A stretch of 64,000 nucleotides of DNA from Pedobacter cryoconitis (GCF_003259615.1 NZ_QLLR01000027.1:21194-85193), one strand, 5' to 3'. Counted from the stretch's first letter, positions 16,783 through 26,844 are shown. Notes: generated by a model from the sequence alone, not told the origin. Translations and numbers: made by a program.

Positions 16783-18750
16783 TTATCTTTTTCCTGCTCT
16801 TTTATTTAAATCATCAACAGAGATCGTTAATAATCTGCCGATCGCCTGTTTACCCCTGTAAGTAATGACACGCATTTGATTTGCATCTTTAGGGATGACT
16901 ACTTTTTCTGTATATTTTGGATAAAATCTATCTGGAGTAGAGTTGTCGAAACTGTAATAAATATCCAGACCGTCAATTTCGGTCGTCAGTTCAACCATCA
17001 CCTGTCTGTCGGCAGTTCTGCTTGCTTTGATGACCGGATCGTAAATTGCTGGTGAATATTTAGTTTCAGCAACGTCCATTCTGTGGAAGTGCTGTTCTAC
17101 TTTACTGGCAAAATTAGTCCAGTTTTTCTTCTCTTTCGGCGACCATACCGATTCTGCAATGGCATAACCTCTTGGCCAGGTCATATATTCAGCCTGACGG
17201 ATGTTATAGACTTGTTCTGCCCATAAATTACCTTGTCCTCCTTTAATGTATTTAGGATCTGCTCCGGCCGGGACAGGGTCAAATTCATAAGCTTTGCCTA
17301 AACGGACTGAGTTGTAGACTTTGGACTCAGAGGTAACGTCGCCTTGCATCAAATCGAGATAATTTGTTCCCTGAGGGCTCATGACTACTTCACGTTTGGC
17401 ACGTGAAGCCTCTATACCGAATTTCGGGCTTCTCCAGCTCATGATTGCTGCACTTGTTGGAATGTCATTCTCCATGATTTCGTCCCAGCCCATAAATTTC
17501 TTGCCTTTGGACTCTACGATTTTCTGAACTCTCTTTTCGAAATATCCTTGTACCTGGTGTATGTCTTTTAAGCCTTCTCTTGCCATTAACGCTTTAATCG
17601 CATCACTTTTCTGCCAGTAATTTATCGGAGCTTCATCGCCACCCATATGAATGTATTCAAAAGGAAATAAGGCAGCTACTTGTGTAATCACGGTATCCAG
17701 AAAAGCATAAACTTTTTCATTGGCCGGGCATAAAGTATTATCTACCAGTGCAATTGGAGGAGCCCCTTTTGACCAGTCCATAATACGTTCTCCTGAACGC
17801 ACACGGTAAGTTTCAGCGCCCGGTGTACAGGAGAGCTCCGGATAAGAAACAACTGCAGCCAAACTGTGTCCGGGAACATCAATCTCCGGTAAAATATCTA
17901 CAAACCGGTCTTTGGCATATTTAATCAGTTCTCTGACATCGTCCTGCGTATAAAAACCACCATAAGTACGGGGTTCATCAGCTCCTGGGGTACTAAAAGT
18001 ACCGAAATCACCTACTTTTTTAACATTCCATGCGCCTACTTCAGTTAATTTTGGTAAACCTTTAATCTCCAGTCTCCAGCCTTCATCATCGGTGAGGTGA
18101 AGATGAAGCAGGTTAAACTTATAGCGGACCATTGCATCAATATATTGCTTCACTTCTTGTTTGGTGAAAAAGTGACGGGCTACATCGAACATTAGTCCTC
18201 TCCAGGCCACGCGTGGGTAATCTGTAACTTCTACACATGGGATTTTCCAGGTTACGCCTTCAACCAGCTCCTTAGATTCTATTTCTTTGGGGAAGAGCTG
18301 TAATAAACTTTGAACACCATAAAACAGTCCTGCAGGCTGATTCGCTTTAATCACGATCATGGTTGGCGTTACCGAAAGCTGATAACCTTCATTGCCTAAA
18401 GCAGCATCTGGTCTTGGATTAAGTACTAACCTGATTGTTCCTGTGGCCTGTGTATGGGCAAATTCAGCGATAAACTTACCTGTTGGTACGGATAGTTTTT
18501 CCTTCAGGTAATCTACTACGAGTTTCATTTCCGGAGTAGCTAAAACAACTACTTTATCTGGTAAAGTGAAAGAACCATTGGTTTTTAACAAAGATACCGG
18601 CTCAGGAATTATGGAGAATTCAGGTGGTCTGCTGGTAAAATTAGTATTGCTATCTATAACTGAAGAAGTAAAAGTTCCGGTTCCCATTTGTTGACTATAT
18701 GTGCTTGTGTAAAAAAGAAGGCAGCATATAAAAGGTAAGAATTTATTCAT
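16783..18750 (-). CDS. Beta-N-acetylhexosaminidase, GH20
   Basis: A 655-residue exported GH20 enzyme that removes terminal beta-GlcNAc or GalNAc by substrate-assisted catalysis. It has a signal peptide (MNKFLPFICCLLFY, cut near YSQQ), an N-terminal GH20b domain, then the catalytic barrel with HLHLTDDEGWRLEIKG, DILPEIDVPGHS and the catalytic Asp-Glu pair in HMGGDEAPINYW, then a C-terminal FN3-like segment (ELTTEIDGLDIYYSFDNSTP). The ATG at 18750 gives the signal peptide; the longer frame from 18804 does not. It precedes truA and follows no related gene; the substrate may be chitin oligomers, peptidoglycan or glycans. Confidence 0.93.
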   Translation of the reverse strand: MNKFLPFICCLLFYTSTYSQQMGTGTFTSSVIDSNTNFTSRPPEFSIIPEPVSLLKTNGSFTLPDKVVVLATPEMKLVVDYLKEKLSVPTGKFIAEFAHTQATGTIRLVLNPRPDAALGNEGYQLSVTPTMIVIKANQPAGLFYGVQSLLQLFPKEIESKELVEGVTWKIPCVEVTDYPRVAWRGLMFDVARHFFTKQEVKQYIDAMVRYKFNLLHLHLTDDEGWRLEIKGLPKLTEVGAWNVKKVGDFGTFSTPGADEPRTYGGFYTQDDVRELIKYAKDRFVDILPEIDVPGHSLAAVVSYPELSCTPGAETYRVRSGERIMDWSKGAPPIALVDNTLCPANEKVYAFLDTVITQVAALFPFEYIHMGGDEAPINYWQKSDAIKALMAREGLKDIHQVQGYFEKRVQKIVESKGKKFMGWDEIMENDIPTSAAIMSWRSPKFGIEASRAKREVVMSPQGTNYLDLMQGDVTSESKVYNSVRLGKAYEFDPVPAGADPKYIKGGQGNLWAEQVYNIRQAEYMTWPRGYAIAESVWSPKEKKNWTNFASKVEQHFHRMDVAETKYSPAIYDPVIKASRTADRQVMVELTTEIDGLDIYYSFDNSTPDRFYPKYTEKVVIPKDANQMRVITYRGKQAIGRLLTISVDDLNKRAGKR

Positions 18751-18843
18751 AAAATGAAGAGTGGCTTGTGCTTGTGAAATTGGTAAAAGGTTGCAATTTA
18801 ACAATTTGTGGATAAATACGGAGTTTCTGTGGAGAAATTATTA

Positions 18844-20241
18844 CTATTTAAGAGCATCCAGCACTTTGAATAGTTTGCTGTTGATTCCAGTGCCGGAATA
18901 GTTGTTAATATTGATCACAATCACGTATTTATTGCCATTATCGGCTGTATAATAGCCTGCAAATGCAGAAACATCGTTAATCGTACCACTTTTTAATTTC
19001 ATTCCGTTGTATTCTGGTAAAGATTTATAAAAATCAGGAAACCAGTTTTCCTGCTGAACCTGGAAAAGTATGTTAGCCATGGCCGAAGTGGTTACCCTGG
19101 TAGCTGGTGAAAGTCCGCTGCCATCAATAATATTCATGGCATTTTTATCAAAGCCTTTAGCTGCCCAGAATTTAATCTCTGCGGCCGCGCCATTGCTTGT
19201 TGTAGGGGTTACACCAGATTTCCAGGCTATAGTCCTTAAAAGATGTTCTGCATATAAATTGATACTTTTTTTATTTAACCAGTAAACAATCTCAGGCAAA
19301 GCAGGAGAAGTTATCGTACTCAGATTTTGCTTGATTGCTGGTAAAGGTAATTTAGCAGCGGAAAGCTGACGGCTTGTTACCGGCACTTCAGTAACCTGGA
19401 TGCCTGCCTTGGCTAAAGTATCCTTCAGCCGGAATGCCGCTTCGTAAGCCGGATCAGGCAATGCTGCTGCAATACCTTGTTTTTGTATATCTGTTGCCCA
19501 TGTGCCTCTCAGGTAAGCTATATTTGATAAGGGTGGGAGATAAGCATAAGCATGATCTCCGCTGCCTGCAGTTCCTGGTTTTAATTCGTTAACAATACTC
19601 AGATAGGGCATTTCTGGTACGGTTCTAAGGACGGAAACCGGATTTCCCGCACGGAGTTTAATATCAAACTGATTTTCCCTCCAGCTTAAGGCCGACGTAC
19701 CTGCGCCATAATAATTGCCAAGGTCCTGCCATATCCAGCCGTCAGGAATAGATTGAGTACCCCAAAGACCATCGTCACCTATCACTTTACCTTCAACTTT
19801 TTTAATTCCTGCTGCTTTGATCACTGAAACCCACTGGGCTAACACAACACTTTCTTTACTGGTTGCATAACGGGGAGAACCCAGGGTAGGATCGCCGCCG
19901 CCCACAATAATCAAATCTCCTTTTAGGGTGCCATCAGCGCTGATGCTGCCACTGTATCCTAAGGTTGTTTGATAGTGGAAGTCTTTTCCTAAAATAGAAA
20001 ATGCAGTTGCTGAGGTAATTGTTTTTAACGTAGAGGCTGTGGCAAGGCCGATGTTCTCATTCCTGGCATACAGTTGTTTTCCTGTTTTAGCATCTAACAC
20101 ACAAATTGAAGTGACCGCATATTTTGCTTGCTTATCTTCAGCCAGTATATTGAAAGATTGTGTTAGTTTTTGTACAGGGCTCTGCGCAAAAGAAAAACTT
20201 TGCGAAAGCACAAACAGGCATACTATTGATTTTTTTAACAT
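18844..20241 (-). CDS. dacB: D-alanyl-D-alanine carboxypeptidase/endopeptidase, PBP4 type
   Basis: A class C penicillin-binding protein (peptidase S13) that trims or opens peptidoglycan cross-links in the periplasm. All three active-site boxes are present: S70-T-L-K73 with the nucleophile, S-I-N in NKKSINLYAEHLL, and K-S-G in KLKSGTIND. A signal peptide covers residues 1-20 (cut after FSFAQ). At 465 residues the length is right and includes the insert domain between the first two boxes. It is monocistronic: the next gene downstream is GH20, 93 bases away. The gene name follows family convention. Confidence 0.92.
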   Translation of the reverse strand: MLKKSIVCLFVLSQSFSFAQSPVQKLTQSFNILAEDKQAKYAVTSICVLDAKTGKQLYARNENIGLATASTLKTITSATAFSILGKDFHYQTTLGYSGSISADGTLKGDLIIVGGGDPTLGSPRYATSKESVVLAQWVSVIKAAGIKKVEGKVIGDDGLWGTQSIPDGWIWQDLGNYYGAGTSALSWRENQFDIKLRAGNPVSVLRTVPEMPYLSIVNELKPGTAGSGDHAYAYLPPLSNIAYLRGTWATDIQKQGIAAALPDPAYEAAFRLKDTLAKAGIQVTEVPVTSRQLSAAKLPLPAIKQNLSTITSPALPEIVYWLNKKSINLYAEHLLRTIAWKSGVTPTTSNGAAAEIKFWAAKGFDKNAMNIIDGSGLSPATRVTTSAMANILFQVQQENWFPDFYKSLPEYNGMKLKSGTINDVSAFAGYYTADNGNKYVIVININNYSGTGINSKLFKVLDALK

Positions 20242-20293
20242 CTGTATCGGATAATTCTACTGCAAATAACGGGAAAGCAAAAGACTAATAACT

Positions 20294-20339
20294 AAAAAAT
20301 GTGGTGTTATTCCAGCATTTTGCCAGATTAACACCACAT
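20294..20339 (-). terminator. Intrinsic terminator of asd
   Basis: An 11-bp perfect stem (20299-20309 with 20329-20339) around a 19-nt loop, followed on the minus strand by a run of T. It lies 22 bases after the asd stop. Confidence 0.82.
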
Positions 20340-20360
20340 CCTGTATCTTTAAAGAACAGC

Positions 20361-21353
20361 TTAGATCAGTTCTTTTCTCAGTAAAAACTCAGCAATCTGC
20401 ACTGTATTAGTTGCAGCACCTTTACGCAGGTTATCGGCAACAATCCATAGATTTAAAGTGTTTGGCAAAGATTCGTCTCTTCTGATACGACCTACAAAAA
20501 CCTCATCTTTTTCATGTGCATCTTTCGGCATTGGGTATTTAAGATTTGCAATGTCATCTACTACGATAATGCCTTCTGTTTTCTCTAAAATTGATCTTAC
20601 TTCAGCTACATCAAAATCACTTTCAAACTCTATGTTTACAGATTCTGAGTGACCACCCATTACAGGGATTCTCACCGTTGTTGCGGTAACGCGGATGCTA
20701 TCATCGCCCATAATTTTACGGGTTTCTTTAATCATCTTCATTTCTTCTTTGGTATATCCGTTTTCTTCGAATACATCAATCTGAGGAATAACGTTTAAGT
20801 CGATCTGGTGCGGATAAGCCATCGGTCCATCTAAAATACCTTTACGCTCATTCATCATTTGCTCCACAGCTTTAACACCAGTTCCGGTAACAGACTGGTA
20901 AGTCGAAACAACTACACGTTTAATTTTGTATTTATCATGTAATGGTTTTAAAGCCACCACCATTTGTATCGTTGAACAGTTCGGGTTAGCAATGATTTTA
21001 TCATCAATTGATAATTCATAACCATTCACCTCAGGTACAATCAGTTTCTTAGAAGGGTCCATGCGCCATGCAGATGAATTGTCAATCACTGTTGTTCCTG
21101 CTTCTGCGAATAAAGGAGCGTATTTTAAGGAAGTACTGCCACCTGCAGAGAATAAAGCCACATCAGGTTTCATTGCAATTGCTGTTTCCATGTTAACGAC
21201 CTTGAACTTCTTACCCTTAAATGTGATTTCTTTACCAACACTCTTCTCAGATGCAACCGGAATTAATTCGGTCAACGGGAAATTACGCTCTTCTAGTACT
21301 TTTAACATAACAGTGCCTACTAAACCAGTAGCACCTACAACTGCAATCTTCAT
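20361..21353 (-). CDS. asd: Aspartate-semialdehyde dehydrogenase
   Basis: Reduces aspartyl phosphate to aspartate semialdehyde on the route to lysine, diaminopimelate, threonine and methionine. The NADP fold opens with VVGATGLVGTVML; the catalytic cysteine is C126 in IANPNCSTIQ; the second-domain histidine is in PVMGGHSESVN. At 330 residues it is full length. It has its own terminator and is not near other amino-acid genes. Upstream, CATATTT-G-AAATATG forms a small palindrome that may be regulatory. Confidence 0.96.
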   Translation of the reverse strand: MKIAVVGATGLVGTVMLKVLEERNFPLTELIPVASEKSVGKEITFKGKKFKVVNMETAIAMKPDVALFSAGGSTSLKYAPLFAEAGTTVIDNSSAWRMDPSKKLIVPEVNGYELSIDDKIIANPNCSTIQMVVALKPLHDKYKIKRVVVSTYQSVTGTGVKAVEQMMNERKGILDGPMAYPHQIDLNVIPQIDVFEENGYTKEEMKMIKETRKIMGDDSIRVTATTVRIPVMGGHSESVNIEFESDFDVAEVRSILEKTEGIIVVDDIANLKYPMPKDAHEKDEVFVGRIRRDESLPNTLNLWIVADNLRKGAATNTVQIAEFLLRKELI

Positions 21354-21507
21354 TATTATAATTTTATTTAAAGTTTATTAATGATAATATATCATATTTC
21401 AAATATGGGAAAAAACTTCGCTTTTTCCTTAGAATCTGTTTAAATAGTTTCTTAAAACTATCTCTTTCTTAAGCATTTTACGAATTTCAGGAAACCTTAC
21501 TGCACAA

Positions 21508-21540
21508 AAAAGGCGGGCTTATTTTTTAAGCCCGCCTTTT
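21508..21540 (-). terminator. Terminator of the 3-keto-sugar operon
   Basis: A 14-bp perfect stem (21508-21521 with 21527-21540), GC-rich in the centre, with a T run on the minus strand. It lies directly after the last gene of the ten-gene cluster, marking its 3' end. Confidence 0.9.
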
Positions 21541-21551
21541 AAATACATTAT

Positions 21552-22424
21552 TTATAAGATTGACTTTTTAATATAATTTGCGCTTTGCTTAATACTCACG
21601 TAAGGATCAATACTGAAATTCTCCTGCTCCACGATCAGGTGTTTCAATCCTGCAAGTTTAGCTCCTTTATAAATCTCTTTGAAGTCGATTTTTCCAGATC
21701 CCACTTCCGTGTTAATCGTGTTGTCAACTTTGTCCATATCTTTCACATGCCACATTGGGAAACGTCCCGGGTGATCAGTAAATAATTTGACAGGATCATT
21801 ACCAGATCTTACCACCCAGTATAAGTCCATTTCAAACTTAACCGCTTTCGGATCTGTTTCTTTTAACAGGATGTCATAACCAGTTGTTTCCCCGTATTTT
21901 ACAAATTCAAAGTTATGGTTATGGTAACCAAGACCTAGTCCACTCGCTTTACAAATCGCTGAAGCTTCATTTAACCTTGCTGCAACTTTTTTCCAGTCAT
22001 CTTCTGTTTTGCGTAGATTATCTCCTAAATAAGGAACTACAATATAGCTGCTGCCAATGATATTTGCGGCCTCGATATAGCTTTTAAGCTCATCTGAATT
22101 ACCAGTGCCAATGAACTTATCCATTCCATAATGCCCGCTCGGTGCAGTTAACCCATTATTTGATAGTAAAGTTTTAAAAGCTTTAGGATCTAAACCCCAG
22201 TACTTATCTTTTAAGGAATAGCCAAAAGTTTCCACTTCTTTATAGCCAGCTTTTGCAACTTTGGCAATGGTACCATTTACATCAGTTGGTAATTGTGCTC
22301 TTAGTGAATATAGCTGTAAACCAACCACTTTAGCCGGGGCAGCAGCAAAAGTTAGTGAAGGCAATACCACGGCACCTGCCGCAGCTAAACCCGCCTGTTT
22401 GATGAAATTTCTTCTTGAGTTCAT
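21552..22424 (-). CDS. Exported sugar phosphate isomerase/epimerase-like TIM barrel
   Basis: A 290-residue protein of the xylose-isomerase-like TIM-barrel superfamily. It carries a twin-arginine signal (MNSRRNFIKQAGLAAAGA), so it is exported folded; the ATG at 22424 is chosen for this reason over an earlier start. Metal-site residues typical of the fold are visible: YHNHNFEF, FEMDLYWV, WHVKDMD and LIVEQENF. The substrate is unknown. Relatives act on 3-keto sugars as isomerases or lyases, which fits this operon. It is the last gene, followed by a strong terminator. Confidence 0.85.
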   Translation of the reverse strand: MNSRRNFIKQAGLAAAGAVVLPSLTFAAAPAKVVGLQLYSLRAQLPTDVNGTIAKVAKAGYKEVETFGYSLKDKYWGLDPKAFKTLLSNNGLTAPSGHYGMDKFIGTGNSDELKSYIEAANIIGSSYIVVPYLGDNLRKTEDDWKKVAARLNEASAICKASGLGLGYHNHNFEFVKYGETTGYDILLKETDPKAVKFEMDLYWVVRSGNDPVKLFTDHPGRFPMWHVKDMDKVDNTINTEVGSGKIDFKEIYKGAKLAGLKHLIVEQENFSIDPYVSIKQSANYIKKSIL

Positions 22425-22434
22425 AATTAAATCT

Positions 22435-23355
22435 TTATAAGTCACAAATTTTAATCGCGTTTCTTAAGGACTGAAGTTTATCTTTCTGTTTAGGAATAAA
22501 TTCCTGTGCGATGTATCCTTTAAAACCTGTTGCCAGGATAGCTTTAATGATTGCAGGATAGAAAAGCTCCTGTGTATCATCTATTTCATTTCTACCGGGT
22601 ACACCAGCAGTATGGTAATGCGCAATATATGGATGATAAGTCCTGATATTATGAATAACATCACCTTCATCAACCTGCATATGGTAAATATCATATAATA
22701 GTTTGAAGTTTTCCGAACCCAGTCTTTTTGCTAGTTCAGCACCCCATGCAGTATGATCACATTGATAATCTTTATGATCAATTTTACTATTTAATAATTC
22801 CATCACCAGTACCACATTGTGTTGTTCAGCAAGCTTAATCACCTGCTTTAATCCTTCAACACAATTATTCCAGCCTTCTTCATCAGTTTTGCCTCTGCGG
22901 CTTCCGCTAAAACAAATCAGGTTCTTATACCCGGCTTCCGCTACTAAAGGAATCATCTTTGTATAATTCTCTATCAATTTCGGGTGAAAGGTTTTATCAT
23001 TCCAGCCATCGGTCAGGTTAATCTCTGCACCATTACACATCGAGGAATATAACCCGTGTTTCTTCAGCACCGGCCATTCAGCAGGGCCCACAAGGTCTAT
23101 TGCTTTCAACCCCATTCCTTTTACAGCAATACAAAACTCGTCCAGTTCTATGTCACTAAAACACCAGCGGCAAACGGAATGTTTCACATTTCCCTTTAAA
23201 GGAGCCTTCCTGTCTGAAAGAGCATCACTTTTTAAAGGAGTATCACTTAATCCGCGTTCCGCAGCATAAGATGGCATCGCAGAAGACAGGCCCAAAATTG
23301 CTGAACCTGTAATCATTGTTTTCAGTGCATTCCTGCGGCTTTGCCCGGTTCCCAT
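22435..23355 (-). CDS. Exported hydroxypyruvate-isomerase-like TIM barrel
   Basis: A 306-residue TIM-barrel isomerase similar to the hydroxypyruvate isomerase (Hyi) group. The N-terminus MGTGQSRRNALKTMITGSA looks like a Tat signal, cleaved near PSYAAE. Fold motifs: LVMELLNSKID (metal Glu), LLYDIYHMQVDEGD, HYHTAGVPGRNEID and GYIAQEFIPKQ. Real hydroxypyruvate isomerases are cytoplasmic, so the name may not describe the reaction; a keto-sugar isomerase in the periplasm is more likely here. It lies 2 bases after the MFS gene and 10 before the last gene. Confidence 0.82.
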   Translation of the reverse strand: MGTGQSRRNALKTMITGSAILGLSSAMPSYAAERGLSDTPLKSDALSDRKAPLKGNVKHSVCRWCFSDIELDEFCIAVKGMGLKAIDLVGPAEWPVLKKHGLYSSMCNGAEINLTDGWNDKTFHPKLIENYTKMIPLVAEAGYKNLICFSGSRRGKTDEEGWNNCVEGLKQVIKLAEQHNVVLVMELLNSKIDHKDYQCDHTAWGAELAKRLGSENFKLLYDIYHMQVDEGDVIHNIRTYHPYIAHYHTAGVPGRNEIDDTQELFYPAIIKAILATGFKGYIAQEFIPKQKDKLQSLRNAIKICDL

Positions 23356-23357
23356 CT

Positions 23358-24605
23358 TTAAACTTCGTTAAATTGGGTGTCCACCGCTCTCTTACGCTTT
23401 TCATTGAAGAAAACAGTGAAAAGTAAGAATACAACCAATGCAATTCCTGCAGGGATGATCCAAACCATTTTCCAGTCTACAGCGCCATCAACTAACTTAT
23501 AGCTGTCGGTAATCATACCTGCAACTTTAAAGCCAATCAGCATCCCTACACCGTAAGTAGCCAAAGTAATCAGACCCTGAGCAGCACTTTTATATTTTTC
23601 TCCAGCTCTTGAATTCGTGTAAATCTGTCCTGATACAAAGAAGAAGTCATAACATACACCATGTAAAGCGATACCGATAATCAGCATAAAGCTTAATTCA
23701 CCAGCATTACCATAAGCGAATAAAGCATAACGGACTGCCCATGCAATCATACCGACCAGAATGGTTGTTTTAAAACCAAATCTTTTGAAGAATACCGGGA
23801 TCATTAATAAAAACAGGGCTTCAGAAACTTGTCCGATTGCCATTTTTCCGGTTGGCCCTTCCACACCAATATTAGATAAGAAAAGGTTTGCATTCTGATA
23901 ATAAAATGCCAGCGGAATACAAATCAAGATAGCAGATACGAAGAAGACTGCGAAGTTTTTATCTTTTAATAACTTCAAAGCATCCAGGCCTAAAATATCT
24001 GAAATCTTAATTTTTTCTCCTTTAGCAACTTTTGGTGGTGTTTTTGGCAGTGCAAAACTGAACAAACCTAAAACCAGAGAGGCTATTCCAGCCATTGCGA
24101 AAGTATTTTTTAACAGACCTGATTCCATACCAGCTTTTGAATCCCATAAGAATAAGTAACTGATACATAATCCGGCAACAATCCATCCGATAGTACCCCA
24201 GAATCTGATGTTTGAAAACTCTTTTTCAGCATCTTTCATCTGATTAAATGATACCGAATTCACTAAAGCCAGGGTAGGCATGAACAGGATCATATAACCT
24301 AAAACATAAGGATAGAATACATTTACATCCGTTGCTGTATACATCTGGTACATTAATACCGCTCCGATCAGATGCAGGACACCGAGAATTTTCTCTGCAT
24401 TAAAGAATCTGTCGGCAATCAATCCGATAATAAAAGGGGCAATAATCGCTCCCCAGGACTGCGTAGAGAATACAGCGGCTGAGTCCGAACCTGTAGCGTG
24501 CAGGTTTTTTTCTAAGAAAGTACCCAGCGTAACAAACCATGAGCCCCAGATAAAGAACTCCAGGAACATCATCGTTGATAATTTAATACGGGTATTGATA
24601 TTCAT
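23358..24605 (-). CDS. MFS permease, nucleoside:H+ symporter-like
   Basis: A roughly 415-residue twelve-helix transporter of the NupG/XapB-like group. It opens MNINTRIKLSTMMFLEFFIWGSW, and the conserved FWGTIGWIVAGL and YDFFFVSGQIYT segments belong to that group. In Bacteroidota this family often sits with Gfo/Idh/MocA and TIM-barrel genes, where it presumably imports a sugar or keto-sugar rather than a nucleoside. Two ATG codons occur in tandem (24608 and 24605). It is the only inner-membrane transporter of the operon. Confidence 0.87.
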   Translation of the reverse strand: MNINTRIKLSTMMFLEFFIWGSWFVTLGTFLEKNLHATGSDSAAVFSTQSWGAIIAPFIIGLIADRFFNAEKILGVLHLIGAVLMYQMYTATDVNVFYPYVLGYMILFMPTLALVNSVSFNQMKDAEKEFSNIRFWGTIGWIVAGLCISYLFLWDSKAGMESGLLKNTFAMAGIASLVLGLFSFALPKTPPKVAKGEKIKISDILGLDALKLLKDKNFAVFFVSAILICIPLAFYYQNANLFLSNIGVEGPTGKMAIGQVSEALFLLMIPVFFKRFGFKTTILVGMIAWAVRYALFAYGNAGELSFMLIIGIALHGVCYDFFFVSGQIYTNSRAGEKYKSAAQGLITLATYGVGMLIGFKVAGMITDSYKLVDGAVDWKMVWIIPAGIALVVFLLFTVFFNEKRKRAVDTQFNEV

Positions 24606-24649
24606 CATATAGTTTAAAGATTTTTAAGGTGTATCAGAATTTAACAAGC

Positions 24650-25342
24650 TTACAGTTCTTTGATCATAATATTACGGAACCAAACTTCGTCTCCGTGATC
24701 CTGTAATGCAATCTTTCCTTTTGTAAAAGTTCCAAAACCTTCCCATTTAGCAAACTTGCTTCCTGCGATCAGTGCTTTCCAGTTCTCATCAAACTGAGTA
24801 GTTGAAACTGTTTTTACGCCATTCAGGATAAATTCTAATTTACCTTTATTACTGATAATTTCGGCAGTATTCCATTGTCCAACTGGTTTAACAGGCTCAG
24901 AGCTGCTTTTTACCAGGTCGTACAAATCACCTGCACGATGTTTAATAATTTTTCCATCAGGGTGTCCATCATTGTCAATTACTTGCATTTCAGGGCCTGT
25001 ACTGTAAGTTTGGTTATATTTTTCTGGATTCTCATTGATGTGGAAAAGAACACCGCTATTAGATTTAGGAGCTACTTTCCAGTCAATTTTTAAATGGAAG
25101 TTTGCATATTCTTTATCCGTTACCAGGTCACCATCATCTTTTTGTTTAGACTTAGGATCAAGATGTATCGCCCCATTTTCAACTTTCCATCCTTTTCCGA
25201 CAGAAGTTTTTCCATAGCTATGCCATCCTTTTGTTGTTTTTCCATCAAATAGAGAAGTAAACCCTTTTTTTGAACTCTGTGCTTGTGCATTAAAGCCAAT
25301 CATTGTAAATACCAGTATCGCTGAAATCGCGTAAGTCTTCAT
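24650..25342 (-). CDS. DUF1080 protein, 3-keto-glycoside hydrolase/lyase candidate
   Basis: A 230-residue secreted protein with a signal peptide (MKTYAISAILVFTMIGFNAQA) and one DUF1080 (3-keto-disaccharide hydrolase, laminin-G-like) domain. Family hallmarks: GFTSLFDGKTTKGWH at the start, HLKIDWKVAPKSNSGVLFHI and GPEMQVIDNDGHPDG in the middle, and IALQDHGDEVWFRNIMIKEL at the end. Characterised members cleave glycosides already oxidised at C3. In this operon it would cut what the GMC complex has oxidised. The upstream in-frame start at 25408 overlaps the previous gene and lacks a signal peptide, so ATG 25342 is used. Confidence 0.88.
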   Translation of the reverse strand: MKTYAISAILVFTMIGFNAQAQSSKKGFTSLFDGKTTKGWHSYGKTSVGKGWKVENGAIHLDPKSKQKDDGDLVTDKEYANFHLKIDWKVAPKSNSGVLFHINENPEKYNQTYSTGPEMQVIDNDGHPDGKIIKHRAGDLYDLVKSSSEPVKPVGQWNTAEIISNKGKLEFILNGVKTVSTTQFDENWKALIAGSKFAKWEGFGTFTKGKIALQDHGDEVWFRNIMIKEL

Positions 25343-25364
25343 ATAAGTTTTTTTTAAGATAAAA

Positions 25365-26822
25365 TTAAGCACCCAGTGTCCATCCTTTGCGGTATTCGCG
25401 TTTGACATACTGGTTTACATCATCAAAATTGGTAACTTTCATATTGTTATTATCCCATAACAGTTTGATGTTTCTGCCAGGATAAGAGATTTTTCCATTC
25501 GCATCTTTGCGTTGTACATCATTGGCTCTGATAGCAAGGTTAGCCATTAATAAAGCTTCAGTAAGCGGACCTGCAATTTCGAACGGAGAACTCAGTTCTT
25601 TTTTGCCATGACCAGCAATACAAGCCTCAACCCATTGTGCATAATGACCTTCTGCACCATTCGGTACACGGGCAAATTTCTCAGGAACTTTAATGTCTTT
25701 ATTACGGCTCAATGGTAAAAGACGAGGATTAGCACTATAGGTTTCACTCATCATCTTTCCTTTTGTTCCGATAAATAACGTTCCGTTACCACCATCACCA
25801 AATACTTCATTTGCTTCCAGTTCTTCCGGACGTGTTGGTTGTATACCACCATCCATCCAGTGTACGGTAACATCACCCTGAGTCTTGGCAGTTTTAGGGA
25901 ATTTTAAAGTTACATGACTTGAAGGAGGGCAGCTATCCGGGAAATAACCACGTTTAAATTCATCTACATAAACAGAACCAACACTGGCTTCTACCTCAGA
26001 TGCGTATTTTAAACCCAGCATACTAAAAGGAGCTTCCAGTAAATGGCAACCCATATCTCCTAATGCGCCTGTTCCATAATCCCACCAGCCTCTCCAGTTA
26101 AAAGGAACAAGCTTTTCTACGTAGTCTTTGTAAGGAGCACTATTCAGCCATAAATCCCAATCCAGGTTTTTAGGAATATCTGCTTTGTTTGCAGACCATG
26201 GAATACCCTGTGGCCATACCGGACGATCGGTCCAGGCATAAACAGTATGTACATCGCCAATAAGACCTGCATCATACCATTCTTTCATTTGACGGGGGCC
26301 ATCATTTGACGCACCCTGATTACCCATTTGAGTAACCACTTTATATTTTTTTGCCGCTTCAGTTAACTTTCGGGCTTCATAAATATCATGAGTCAGTGGT
26401 TTTTGAACATAAACATGTTTACCCAGCTGCATGGCAGCAAGAGCAATCATGGCATGACTATGATCTGGTGTGGAAACACTGACCGCATCAAAGTTTTTAT
26501 GCTCTTTGTCCAGCAACTCGCGCCAATCTTTGTAAAACTTAGCTTTAGGAAAGTTCTTAACCGATCCTGCAGCTCTGTTTGTATCTACATCACATAGAAA
26601 TCCGATATCTGCTTTTCCACTTTTAGCGAAGTTTGCAATATCTGAACCACCTTTTCCACCAGCACCAACCCCCGCTACTATTAATCTGTCACTCGGTGCT
26701 ATAAATCCATTACCGCCCAGTACATGACGGGGAACAATCATAAATGAAGCTGCGGCTATTGCTGTTGTTTTAAGAAACGAACGCCTGTTAGACGCGTCTA
26801 TCTCTTCGTTGGTTTTTTTCAT
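25365..26822 (-). CDS. Tat-exported Gfo/Idh/MocA oxidoreductase
   Basis: A 485-residue NAD(P)-dependent oxidoreductase. It begins with a twin-arginine signal (SNRRSFLKTTAIAAASF), then a Rossmann fold (IVAGVGAGGKGGSDIANF), the EKP-like catalytic stretch as VYVQKPLTHDIYEA, and the long substrate domain (GAMDMGCHL form: GALGDMGCHLLEAPF). Members of this exported subgroup oxidise or reduce sugars at C3. The cofactor is unlikely to diffuse in the periplasm, so it may carry tightly bound NAD. It lies 22 bases before the DUF1080 gene. Confidence 0.88.
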   Translation of the reverse strand: MKKTNEEIDASNRRSFLKTTAIAAASFMIVPRHVLGGNGFIAPSDRLIVAGVGAGGKGGSDIANFAKSGKADIGFLCDVDTNRAAGSVKNFPKAKFYKDWRELLDKEHKNFDAVSVSTPDHSHAMIALAAMQLGKHVYVQKPLTHDIYEARKLTEAAKKYKVVTQMGNQGASNDGPRQMKEWYDAGLIGDVHTVYAWTDRPVWPQGIPWSANKADIPKNLDWDLWLNSAPYKDYVEKLVPFNWRGWWDYGTGALGDMGCHLLEAPFSMLGLKYASEVEASVGSVYVDEFKRGYFPDSCPPSSHVTLKFPKTAKTQGDVTVHWMDGGIQPTRPEELEANEVFGDGGNGTLFIGTKGKMMSETYSANPRLLPLSRNKDIKVPEKFARVPNGAEGHYAQWVEACIAGHGKKELSSPFEIAGPLTEALLMANLAIRANDVQRKDANGKISYPGRNIKLLWDNNNMKVTNFDDVNQYVKREYRKGWTLGA

Positions 26823-26844
26823 CAGATTATATTGGTTTTAGGTT